Part shown: in pieces, positions 54,335 through 62,635 of the stretch
Numbering within the stretch: position 1 is the first letter of the stretch
Layout of the letters: each line of letters opens with the position of its first letter
Assembly (NCBI GenBank): GCA_963726785.1
Contig: CAVSDJ010000007.1
Coordinates: 1,860,001 to 1,924,000, forward strand
DNA length: 64,000 nucleotides
Origin: DATEKX01 sp963726785
GTDB taxonomy: Bacteria > Acidobacteriota > Blastocatellia > UBA7656
Direction of reading: 5' to 3'
The notes under the pieces: generated by a model
Databases searched by the model: none
Told to the model about the DNA's origin: nothing
Seen by the model: only the letters and a program-made list of their open reading frames with translations
Program-made: the position numbers and the translations under genes

Positions 54335-54604
54335 TCAGAACTCAACTAGACATAGTTCTCCACTATCGTCCCGAATGAACACCATCGGCTCCAGACTGTC
54401 GCCAAACAGGAGAAGCACATCTCCCCTATATCCAGGCATTATCTGGGGAGAGAAGTCAAATTTGCAGGCATAGGCAATCTCTTGTAGCGGCCCGTCAACT
54501 CCTTCAATGGGCATTGAGAAACCAATACCAAAGTCTTCCTGGACTTCTGGGAAATCAGAGAGTTCTTGCCAATCCTTATCTGTTAATGGCTGCGGATCTC
54601 TCAT
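54335..54604 (-). CDS. Small acidic hypothetical protein
   Basis: 89 residues: LTDKDWQELSDFPEVQEDFG, FDFSPQIMPGYRGDVLLLFG. It is acidic and has no signal peptide or known motif. The terminator directly after its stop supports it as a transcribed unit. The frame upstream of its ATG is non-coding GC-rich DNA. Confidence 0.5.
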   Translation of the reverse strand: MRDPQPLTDKDWQELSDFPEVQEDFGIGFSMPIEGVDGPLQEIAYACKFDFSPQIMPGYRGDVLLLFGDSLEPMVFIRDDSGELCLVEF

Positions 54605-54904
54605 AGGCGTCGTGAATTGGGTTTACTTCGACCTTTGTGCAGCTTTGCTGCGTTCAGGCGTATGCACCGCAAGTCAAGGTGGAGCACAGCGAAGCGAGCA
54701 ATACCTTGACAAGGTGCTAGACTGAAAAGCAGTAAAGCGATCACGTCAAGGTAGCAGTAGGCGTGGATATGGGAGGCTCCCGTATTGCGGCGGCGCTGCA
54801 CGCAATGGAGCGCAAGCGGAATGCAGGGCAGGATGGGCGGGCCGAGCCGGAGGCGAGGAGAGTTTTTTTGATGCGTCGGCATTTGTATTACTAAGTTTTG
54901 CGGC
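54605..54904. other. GC-rich non-coding stretch with inverted repeat
   Basis: No supported gene. GTCAAGGT (54673-54680) and ACCTTGAC (54703-54710) form an 8-bp inverted repeat around an A/G-rich loop containing GCGAAGCGAGC. The region is more GC-rich than its neighbours and resembles the hairpin region 0.6 kb to the left. Confidence 0.4.
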
Positions 54905-56245
54905 TCATCTTCTTTGACCTCCAACCCAGGGTACGGCCACTTCCACCCAACCGGTTTGCTCATCCCAAACTCGTGCCTTATATGGCTCTTTAAGCGCAGG
55001 GCATTCTTGCAGAGTGTGTTCTATTTTCCCTTGCTGCTCCAATCGCCGATGCAGTTCCGCATAACCATCACTCATTGACACAGATTTAATATCCAGGTTA
55101 TTTGAGAACACATAGAGCAATGGTGCGTCAAGCGCGACCTCATCAGACGAAAGCTCTATTTGATGCTCGAACACACGGATAGACCTCACCCGGTTATATG
55201 GACCACCTTCAAGAAGGTTTAACTCAGAGCGGGGAAACAGAAAATAGCGATATACTTGACCTTCGGGGTAGCTATCACATTTGTAGGAAGATTCCTGACT
55301 TTGCGGAGAGGCAGCGGGGGCTTGATTCTCATCAAGTATCGCAAGCGTTGCTGCATTGTATTCGTTATTCAAGCCGCCAGCCAGTACATATGAGCCTGTG
55401 TCATTGCACACATAACTTAACGCATAAGTTCCACCCGAGTTGACAAACTCCACTGTAGGCTGGCCTGTCAGGTCTAGCTTAACAATGAAAGATGGCCACC
55501 ATGTGTGGTGAGTAACCGATACCCAAATACTTTTGGTGTTGCCTGTAGAAGGTATCAGCACGTCAGTAAAAAGCCAGGGACCTTCATACTGATGTCCCCT
55601 AAAGCTCAGTGTTACTTTAGGCTCATACTTCCAAAGCATCTCTCCGGTTGGTGAAAAGCAGTACAGTACTTCACGGTGAATATCTCTCATTCCTTCGTCA
55701 GCAAACGCCGTAATAATAATAAGCTCCTGCCGACCATCATTATTTAAATCAACGAAACGAGTCTTCTGAGCCGACTCGAAGCCAAGTTTTTCTAGTCTCT
55801 GAGGGAACTCATACTCCCAGACAAGCTGCCCCCTTTCATCTAAGGCTAAAAGCTTACTGCCACTGAAGCTCACCTGTTGTGCCAAATGTGGGCGACGGGA
55901 TACAAATACTAAAAAGCCAATAAGAGCGATAAGCAGCGCGAATCCTGCGCCCAGTGCCAGCAGGCGAGGGAATGTGATCTTCCGCCTCTCGGTAGGATCC
56001 GGTTGAAGTAAATCCATTCTGTGCTGGGGTACACCTGCGCTGCTTAAGGTTCCTGTATCTGCACTCTGTTGAGGTATGTCATCGGGCTGATTTCGCAACC
56101 AAGCGTCGATCTCATCTGCATAGGCATAGACTGTTGCTTTCTTTCCGCCGGGCACGCGATATACAGGCATTCCCCTATTGCTCTCCCAGCGTGTGGCAGT
56201 GGAGGTGTCCTTGCCCAGGTACTTAGCAATAGTCTTCCAGGCCAT
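54905..56245 (-). CDS. Transmembrane regulator with helix-turn-helix and repeat domain
   Basis: 446 residues. The N-terminus is an excisionase-like helix-turn-helix (AWKTIAKYLGKDTSTATRWE ... KATVYAYADEIDAWL). One membrane helix follows at about 112-130 (LLALGAGFALLIALIGFLVFV). The rest is an extracytoplasmic beta-rich domain with a Ca-loop-like RFVDLNNDGRQELIIIT, as in FG-GAP/VCBS repeats. This resembles membrane one-component regulators of the CadC style, known in acidobacteria. It probably senses an outside signal and binds DNA inside; target genes are unknown. Confidence 0.65.
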   Translation of the reverse strand: MAWKTIAKYLGKDTSTATRWESNRGMPVYRVPGGKKATVYAYADEIDAWLRNQPDDIPQQSADTGTLSSAGVPQHRMDLLQPDPTERRKITFPRLLALGAGFALLIALIGFLVFVSRRPHLAQQVSFSGSKLLALDERGQLVWEYEFPQRLEKLGFESAQKTRFVDLNNDGRQELIIITAFADEGMRDIHREVLYCFSPTGEMLWKYEPKVTLSFRGHQYEGPWLFTDVLIPSTGNTKSIWVSVTHHTWWPSFIVKLDLTGQPTVEFVNSGGTYALSYVCNDTGSYVLAGGLNNEYNAATLAILDENQAPAASPQSQESSYKCDSYPEGQVYRYFLFPRSELNLLEGGPYNRVRSIRVFEHQIELSSDEVALDAPLLYVFSNNLDIKSVSMSDGYAELHRRLEQQGKIEHTLQECPALKEPYKARVWDEQTGWVEVAVPWVGGQRR

Positions 56246-56608
56246 CCAGTCTGTTTCTATGTGTTTCAGCCATTCAATTCAAGTGTCAAAATGAAACAAG
56301 GCCAATTAAGAATCACGCTGTGCTGCAATAAACCTTCTAATGCAGTACTCATACCTGCATTTGCCAGCTTTTGCCTATTGATCAGATTCCATCAGTGATC
56401 TATAACACGGCGAATGGAACGATAAGATTGAAAGGCAAGAGATGGATTCGCGTCAAGCGCACTTGAAGGACTAAACGGCAAATAGCTTTTGCTCAGACTG
56501 GAAACGAACATCCCTTAGTTGTATGGACGCGGACCTAGATAGACGATTGCATAACTTGCTTTTCACAAATCACTGCTGAATGAAGAGATTGTTAGCGAGG
56601 TGAGCAAG
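56246..56608. other. Divergent intergenic region
   Basis: A 363-base AT-rich stretch between the membrane regulator and the LamG-NlpC/P60 gene, which diverge. It should hold both promoters. No gene or strong repeat is seen. Confidence 0.35.
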
Positions 56609-58567
56609 ATGAAGTCTTTTATTCTAATAGCTGCTGTTTATTTCCTTTTGGTTTTTGCCTTAACCTCAAATAGTGCTCAGGTTTCATGCACCCCTGCTCA
56701 AGCAGGAATAATTGGCTGGTGGCCGGGAGACGGTGACGCTAGAGATGTTATAGGTGGCAATAACGGCACATTGCAAAATGGTAGTGCTTTTGTTGCTGGC
56801 AAGGTTGGACAGGCGTTCAGCTTTGATGGACAAAATGATTATATAAGTATTCCTGATTCCCCCTCACTTCGGTCGAGTAGCCTTACTATTGAGGGATGGT
56901 TTAACTTTGCCGCAACATCAGGAACTCGAATTCTATTTGGCAAAACTGCCGGTACAGGGACCAGTGAATCATATGTTGTATATTATGCTGCCAATACACT
57001 CTGGGCTACGATTGGTGATACCACCTCAATTGGCGACCAGCTTTCTTATGTATGGACACCAGATTTAGGGACTTGGTATCACATTGCTTACACTTTCGAT
57101 AATGCATCAGGTTCTCAGTATCTGTATGTGAATGGGATACGTGTGGCTTCTGGAGCTACAGCCAAGAGAATTGGCTACGACTCTCATCCGGTCATTCTTG
57201 GCGCTGAGTATGAGAATGAGCTATTGACTACATTTTTTGGTGGCCTTATTGATGAACCTTCGATATATAACCGATCCCTTACGCCTTCAGACGTTCTAGG
57301 TATTTTCAATGCAGGAAGCGCGGGTAAGTGCAAAACCAAATCACTCGCAGAGTCAGCCGTAGAACTTGCAATATCTGTAGAAGGTGCGGAGTATCTGTTC
57401 GGCGGAAAGGGATGGGATTTGAATGAAAGGAAGTTCGTTGGAACTGATCAAATCAGGCTAGGATATAATTATTGTCGTCGTTTCGATAAATGTGGTAATC
57501 ACCTCATTACAAGCTTTTGTGAAATTATCCGGGACAAAGGACTTGATTGTTCGGGACTTGTTTTTTGGTCGTATAACAAAGCGAATGGTTCAACAGCATA
57601 TCAAAACACACAGAATCCCGTATATTGGCTAAGTGCTGATAGCCAGTTTAGGTCGAACTCCCAACCAATCAGCGAGGGTGAATTGAAGCCTGGAGACTTA
57701 ATGTTCTTCAACTTTGGGCGTGAACCCGGGCGTATGGCAGATCATGTGGCCATGTACATTGGTGGAGATAATGGAAAGAACGTAGTTGAAGCGCTTAATT
57801 GTGATATTGGTATTAAATTCTCTAGCAAAGATGAGTTAAAGAGGAGATCAAGTTTTCTTGGAGACCAAGTAGGATTCCGAAGAATCAGCACTCCCCAAGT
57901 CCCCCTACAGATACTAACTCACTCTCCTATTAGTTTGGCTGTAACAGATCCAGATGGATTCACGATTACCGCTGATCAGTTTATTGTTACTGATCGCGAG
58001 ATTCTTCGGGAGATCCCTGGCATTCTGTATTATTCCGAACGAGACATTGATGGCAATGGCAGGCTTGATGACATGGTCAGTACCCCGATTCTAAAGCCAG
58101 GGGCTTATCTGATAAAAGTAATACCCAAGCCTGGTACTTCTGGAACAGACATTTACAGCCTGGATGCGGTGCTGGCCGGTAGAAGCATTATTCTAGCGCA
58201 GAATATTCCTATTCGTGAGATTCCAAGTCAAGGCTATGCAATACTATCAACAGAAGGTGGCGTAACAGTTCTCGACACTATCATACAGGATGAAAGTAAC
58301 GGCAATATACTCCGCTTTAACTCAGCCAATGGTGACTATCAATTTTCAAAGTGCAATCCTAATGGGTTTACTTTGACAGGAAGGGGTAATGTACTTAGGC
58401 GAGGCTGCGAAATTGCTCTACAAGACTTCCCGTCTAATCGTCGAGTCTTGGCGCAGATCAATACATGCCAGCATAAAGGCATTGCTTCAGTACAAGTCTT
58501 CTCGCGAGGAACGACATTCACTATTATCGATAGAAACACTACTAACGACAGCGGCACCTGTCCGTGA
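56609..58567 (+). CDS. Secreted LamG and NlpC/P60 domain protein
   Basis: 652 residues from the ATG with GAGGTG upstream (an earlier GTG at 56600 is possible). Signal peptide (FILIAAVYFLLVFALTSNSA). LamG/concanavalin-like domain at about 30-240 (GQAFSFDGQNDYISIPD, SLTIEGWFNF). An NlpC/P60-type peptidase domain follows (about 260-430) with the Cys nucleophile in LDCSGLVFWSY and His in DHVAMYIGG. A beta-rich C-terminal part ends the chain. NlpC/P60 enzymes cut peptidoglycan peptides. Fusion to a carbohydrate- or surface-binding LamG suggests an envelope or extracellular target. Confidence 0.78.
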   Translation: MKSFILIAAVYFLLVFALTSNSAQVSCTPAQAGIIGWWPGDGDARDVIGGNNGTLQNGSAFVAGKVGQAFSFDGQNDYISIPDSPSLRSSSLTIEGWFNFAATSGTRILFGKTAGTGTSESYVVYYAANTLWATIGDTTSIGDQLSYVWTPDLGTWYHIAYTFDNASGSQYLYVNGIRVASGATAKRIGYDSHPVILGAEYENELLTTFFGGLIDEPSIYNRSLTPSDVLGIFNAGSAGKCKTKSLAESAVELAISVEGAEYLFGGKGWDLNERKFVGTDQIRLGYNYCRRFDKCGNHLITSFCEIIRDKGLDCSGLVFWSYNKANGSTAYQNTQNPVYWLSADSQFRSNSQPISEGELKPGDLMFFNFGREPGRMADHVAMYIGGDNGKNVVEALNCDIGIKFSSKDELKRRSSFLGDQVGFRRISTPQVPLQILTHSPISLAVTDPDGFTITADQFIVTDREILREIPGILYYSERDIDGNGRLDDMVSTPILKPGAYLIKVIPKPGTSGTDIYSLDAVLAGRSIILAQNIPIREIPSQGYAILSTEGGVTVLDTIIQDESNGNILRFNSANGDYQFSKCNPNGFTLTGRGNVLRRGCEIALQDFPSNRRVLAQINTCQHKGIASVQVFSRGTTFTIIDRNTTNDSGTCP

Positions 58568-58724
58568 TTAGATTTGTACCTGTTTAAGGAGTTTTACACT
58601 TATCCAGAGTATAAGCGTCCAGAGAACGTCGGCCAATTTCGCAAATCGGTTTTCAGCTTCAAGGGCAGATATCACCATTCTGAAATTCACTGTCGTCAAG
58701 CAAGGTTAGCAAAGCTGGTATATT

Positions 58725-59522
58725 CTAATCAATAAACTTGATGGTAGAAATTATTTGATTGAATAACATCACATAGCTGCTATCTGGCGGGGCTTTCCAT
58801 TTTTTACCAAAGGGTAGATGAAGTTCTACGGCATACGCGTACCTTGATCTGGACTCATTAATATAGGTCACATAAGACAACAAACCATTAATAGCAACTG
58901 CACCCACCTCAGAAATTGTTACATCTCCTTCTTTTAATTCATTGTAAGTCAGGATGCCTGTTTCACCAGAATATGCTTTCGTTAGAGCGCGATTTATATC
59001 GCCTTTCTCAGCTTTTGACAAATTTGGAATGACTGTGAAAAGCCATTGACTCAAAGAAGTAGAAAAAGGTTTATCGTAGACTGCAACAGTTACCCCTACA
59101 GCTTCTTGATCGCCTTTTTCCACTCGCTCGGAATAGAGATTTGTCACATTTAATGCCTGATAGGCATTATTCCCGCCAAAGGCAAGAAAGGGCTCCCATA
59201 CCTTGTTAGTTAAGAGCCAACTTGCAGGGTAGTATATTTGAAACTTATATTCATCAAGTCTGTAAGTCTGCCATCCTACAGGGATCTCTAGTTGTGGATT
59301 AGAAAGAGGCATAGAGGAGGAGTTGGCTCCCTGTATTATTATCTCATTGGTTGACAAAGAAAGTGGTTTGGTGGAAGTTGATGAGGGGAAACCCACCGTT
59401 GTTGTAGAGTTATTTTCGTTAGATACAGAATGGCGATAAGTAAGACCAAGATAGACCACGCTGGTGATGAGCAACAAAACTACGAGAATTCCTATGATTG
59501 GTAAGAAGACATTTTGCTTCAC
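58725..59522 (-). CDS. Membrane-anchored hypothetical protein
   Basis: 265 residues: an N-terminal membrane helix (FLPIIGILVVLLLITSVVYL), a Ser/Thr/Asn-rich linker (about 33-75), then a beta-rich domain (YKFQIYYPASWLL ... GVTVAVYDKPF) of the type seen in PsbP-like proteins. The assignment to PsbP-like is weak. It should face the outside of the cell. It lies on the same strand as the HerA-like ATPase gene and 113 bases after it. Confidence 0.6.
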   Translation of the reverse strand: MKQNVFLPIIGILVVLLLITSVVYLGLTYRHSVSNENNSTTTVGFPSSTSTKPLSLSTNEIIIQGANSSSMPLSNPQLEIPVGWQTYRLDEYKFQIYYPASWLLTNKVWEPFLAFGGNNAYQALNVTNLYSERVEKGDQEAVGVTVAVYDKPFSTSLSQWLFTVIPNLSKAEKGDINRALTKAYSGETGILTYNELKEGDVTISEVGAVAINGLLSYVTYINESRSRYAYAVELHLPFGKKWKAPPDSSYVMLFNQIISTIKFID

Positions 59523-59635
59523 ACTTATAAGTCTAGTATATAGCCAGTCTTAGTCAATGGCTTGTGCTATGGCTCAAGAGGCAAGGGCGGCTAGAAAAAA
59601 TCCCGATGAAATGAGAAGGTGTTAGACTGAGTAGT

Positions 59636-60817
59636 TCAATTGCATAGTTGCAAGGTCTGGGCGCTAAAGGGCGAGGATATTACTCCTTCAACCATCAATT
59701 TGAGATAGACGTGGTAGTTGGGAAGGCTCATTAGATCCAGTGCTGTGATTTCAGGAGAGAATTCCTTTTCCAGAATCTCAGCATCATCTGCGCCAAGCCT
59801 GAAGGAAATCATTGTGCCCACGTTCCCAAGAATCGCATCGCACACCTTCTCATCAAGCTGGGAAATATATTGATGAGCCAGAATAAGCCCCACATGGTAC
59901 TTGCGAAGCTCCGAAAGCATTGAGGCAATACTCAAAGTGGTGAAGGTATGAAACTCATCCAGATAGATATAAAAGTCTTGCCTCGTAGGCTGTGGTATAT
60001 CAGCCCGGCTCAAGCCCGCAACCGCAAGGCAGGTTGTAAGCAGCGATCCCAGAACTCCTGCCGCATCCTCGCCAAGCTTGCCTTTGGCCAAGTTGACAAG
60101 AAGAATTTTGCCCTTATCCATACACGCGCGAAGATCAATATCGCTTTTTGGCTGAGTCAATATTCGGGCAAGTATCGGGTTGGCTAAGAATGCACCTACC
60201 TTGTTCTGAAGAGGTGCGATGCTTTCCGCGCGAAGCCGCGCTGGGTAGCTTTCATACTCTTTAAGCCAGAAGCGGCGCACTTGGGCGTTAGCTACTCGCT
60301 CTGCTACACGCTTTCTGAATGTGGCATCATCGAAAAGCTTCTGAATATCAGCAAGTGTCGCCTCAGGCATCTCAAGAAGCGCAAGCAAAGCGTTTCGCAA
60401 GATATGCTCAGAGCGCGGTCCCCAGAACTCTGCCCAGAGCTTCTTGAATGCTTCAAGAAGCTGTGATGCAGCCAGCACTCTTTTATCAGCAGGTACTCGC
60501 TCAAGCGGGTTAAAGCCTAAAGGATGCGCTCGGTCTGGTACATTGAAGTAAATAAGATCATCTTTTCTTTTTTCAGGCACTCGCGCGAGCACTCGTTCTA
60601 TGAGATCCCCATGCGGGTCCAAAAGGGCGAGTCCTCGTCCTGCCTCTATATCCTGCCGAATCAGCGTCTCAAGCAAAGTGGATTTGCCAGTGCCGGTTTT
60701 GCCTATGATGTACATATGCGCTCGTCTGTCAGCTTGGCGTATCCCAAACACTCGCGCATCGCTGTGAAAGTTTGTGCGAGCTAGATAGGTAAGGTTATCC
60801 TTTGGGCCTTGGGGCAT
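59636..60817 (-). CDS. HerA/TraG-like DNA-pumping ATPase (element 2 copy)
   Basis: 393 residues with GKTGTGKSTLLETL (Walker A), LLDPHGDLIERVLARVPEKR, NLAKGKLGEDAAG, FYIYLDEFHTF (Walker B), SELRKYHVGLILAHQYISQL and GNVGTMISFRLGADDAE. Domain content and length match the copy at 36.4-37.6 kb, with strong similarity end to end. It lacks N-terminal membrane helices and no type IV secretion genes are seen, so mobilisation would need a helper or a different channel. It diverges from the HNH-DUF2958-DUF932 operon. Confidence 0.82.
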   Translation of the reverse strand: MPQGPKDNLTYLARTNFHSDARVFGIRQADRRAHMYIIGKTGTGKSTLLETLIRQDIEAGRGLALLDPHGDLIERVLARVPEKRKDDLIYFNVPDRAHPLGFNPLERVPADKRVLAASQLLEAFKKLWAEFWGPRSEHILRNALLALLEMPEATLADIQKLFDDATFRKRVAERVANAQVRRFWLKEYESYPARLRAESIAPLQNKVGAFLANPILARILTQPKSDIDLRACMDKGKILLVNLAKGKLGEDAAGVLGSLLTTCLAVAGLSRADIPQPTRQDFYIYLDEFHTFTTLSIASMLSELRKYHVGLILAHQYISQLDEKVCDAILGNVGTMISFRLGADDAEILEKEFSPEITALDLMSLPNYHVYLKLMVEGVISSPFSAQTLQLCN

Positions 60818-60967
60818 TTCCCAATTCTTACCATCAACACGCCTTCTATAAAGGCATAAGAATTAGCCGCCTGCGGCAAATTACTACGTCTTTTGTCCTT
60901 CTGTGAATCTCCTATCCTGAAAGCGGTTACTTCAAAACCAAATCCCACATACAAGAAAGGACCGCTT

Positions 60968-61249
60968 ATGACTTGCTATTTCTGCAATCGCCGCATAGGT
61001 GCGGCTGATCTGAACCTGCATCACGTAAAGCCTAAAAGCGAAGGAGGTACAACAACTGTTCCTACGCACAAGTCCTGCCACATCGCACACCACAGCAGCA
61101 AAGGGCACTTCCGAGCCTGGGGTAGCGCTGGAGGAAAACTGAGTGCAATCACTCGCCGCTGGGCTTTCACCTTAAGAGGCGTCAAAGACAATCCCGCCTA
61201 CGAACTTCACCGGCAGTTCTACAGGCTCTACTACGCGGAGGCTGTATGA
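60968..61249 (+). CDS. Small HNH-like zinc protein (copy 3 of 3)
   Basis: 93 residues: MTCYFCNRRI, NLHHVKPKSEGGTT, THKSCHIAHHS, then AFTLRGVKDNPAYEL. Cys and His ligands are in the same places as in copy 2 (about two-thirds identical by eye). The ATG follows AAAGGA. The stop overlaps the DUF2958 start by ATGA. The HHVKPKSEGG core is the most HNH-like of the three copies. Probably a DNA-processing protein of the element backbone. Confidence 0.72.
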   Translation: MTCYFCNRRIGAADLNLHHVKPKSEGGTTTVPTHKSCHIAHHSSKGHFRAWGSAGGKLSAITRRWAFTLRGVKDNPAYELHRQFYRLYYAEAV

Positions 61250-61563
61250 GCGAATACGAGTTTTTCCCCGACGATCTCAAGGCTCAAATTCCCAAACTCT
61301 ATTCCCAGGAAGGCAGCAAAGACCCAACGGTGTATATGAAGCTGTTTACGCCGTGGTCTAACTGGACTTGGTTTATCACCGAAGGCGAAGACCGTAACGG
61401 TGATTACCTCATGTTCGGCTACGTCATCGGACAGGAAAGGGAGTGGGGATACATCAGCCTTAACGAGCTTAAGTCAATCAACGGGCCGTTCGGCTTGAAG
61501 ATAGAGCGAGATATTCACTTCTCCCCCAAGCCTAAAAGCCAAGTGCCTGAGGTTACCTCCTAA
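61246..61563 (+). CDS. DUF2958 protein (element 2 copy)
   Basis: 105 residues: IPKLYSQEGSKDPTVYMKLF, SNWTWFITEGE, GYVIGQEREWGYISL, GLKIERDIHFSPKPK. Strong match to the DUF2958 family and to the element 1 copy. ATGA overlap couples it to the HNH-like gene. In element 1 the two genes are 111 bases apart, so spacing has changed while order is kept. Function unknown; typical of plasmids and integrative elements. Confidence 0.82.
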   Translation: MSEYEFFPDDLKAQIPKLYSQEGSKDPTVYMKLFTPWSNWTWFITEGEDRNGDYLMFGYVIGQEREWGYISLNELKSINGPFGLKIERDIHFSPKPKSQVPEVTS

Positions 61564-61652
61564 TCCCTCCTCTGAACCTAACTTGGCGTCAGCAATGAAC
61601 ACAGAAGCGAGACTTTGTGTGCTCGCCCTCAACTTACTTTCAAGGAGAAGAT

Positions 61653-62384
61653 ATGAGTAATTCAGTTCTTATCGCACATTGCGGAGCTTCCAAAGTGGAT
61701 AGAGAATTCTTGAAAACTCTGCCACTACCTGAGGCGACGCGAACCCATCAACCAATTCCCCACCTACAGATTGTCGAGGCTTTAATTGAAACTTTAAGCT
61801 TCCGGCATATCAATGTGGTGCGCGATGAGTATGCGGTAACTCCTGATGGGATGCGCTGCTTCGGCCTGCTTCAGTTGGAGTACGGCTTTGAAGAAGTGCA
61901 GTTTGCAATAGGGTTCCGCAACTCCAACGACAAGTCTTTGAGGCTTGCGATGACTGTAGGATATAAGGTTTTTGTCTGTGATAACCTCGCCTTCAAGGGA
62001 GACTTTATGCCGGTACTGGCAAAGCATTCCAAAAGCCTTAACCTCATAGATCTTGTAAGCGTTGGCGTGGATAAAATCCAGAGAAACTTCGAGCCGTTGA
62101 AAACTCAGATACGCGACTGGCACGACTATAGGCTGGATGACAGGAATGCAAAAGAGATCATCTACGATGCGTTTTTGGATTCCAAGCTGGGCCTGCCGCG
62201 CAATTTGCTGCCAGCTATCCACCGATTTTACTTTGAGCCAGAAGCTGAAGAGTTTGTTCCGCGAACCCTCTGGTCACTGTCCAACTCATTCACCTCAGCG
62301 TTCAAAGCGTTAAAGCCGGTGAAGCAGTTTCAGGTGACGGCAAAGCTGGGAGACTTTCTCGAAGATTACCGAATGCCGTTCTGA
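61653..62384 (+). CDS. DUF932 phage/plasmid-related protein
   Basis: 243 residues from the ATG with AAGGAGA upstream. Features of DUF932: FRHINVVRDEYAVTPDGMRC, AIGFRNSNDKSLRLAMTVGY, FVCDNLAFKGDF and IYDAFLDSKLGLP. DUF932 proteins are common on phages, plasmids and integrative elements and have been linked to DNA metabolism, without a settled function. It follows the HNH-DUF2958 genes and is followed by a terminator. No equivalent is present in element 1. Confidence 0.82.
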   Translation: MSNSVLIAHCGASKVDREFLKTLPLPEATRTHQPIPHLQIVEALIETLSFRHINVVRDEYAVTPDGMRCFGLLQLEYGFEEVQFAIGFRNSNDKSLRLAMTVGYKVFVCDNLAFKGDFMPVLAKHSKSLNLIDLVSVGVDKIQRNFEPLKTQIRDWHDYRLDDRNAKEIIYDAFLDSKLGLPRNLLPAIHRFYFEPEAEEFVPRTLWSLSNSFTSAFKALKPVKQFQVTAKLGDFLEDYRMPF

Positions 62385-62427
62385 TAAGCCTGCCAATTGA
62401 TCTCACTAACAAGTTACGTAATTTACC

Positions 62428-62459
62428 AAGGCGGGACTTCGTGTGCCCGCCTTTATTAT
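62428..62459 (+). terminator. Terminator after the DUF932 gene
   Basis: GGCGGG and CCCGCC around a 10-base loop, with an A before the stem and TTTATTATATTT after it. It ends the HNH-DUF2958-DUF932 operon. Confidence 0.8.
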
Positions 62460-62635
62460 ATTTGAAATGAGTACCGCTTAAGCTATCGCAGACGAGGGAG
62501 TAAATGGTTTGCATGCGACACTACTTGAAGAAAGGTTTCATTTCATGAATAAATCCTTTCGTCAAAAAGACAAGCTTTGATACTATAAGAGGCCGTAGAA
62601 ACCCCACATCTTGCTATTCCTAAGGGGCAAAGAAC

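Noticed and set aside
54601..54963. 120-codon minus-strand frame
   Set aside because: It reads through GC-rich non-coding DNA and the tail of another gene; no protein-like pattern.
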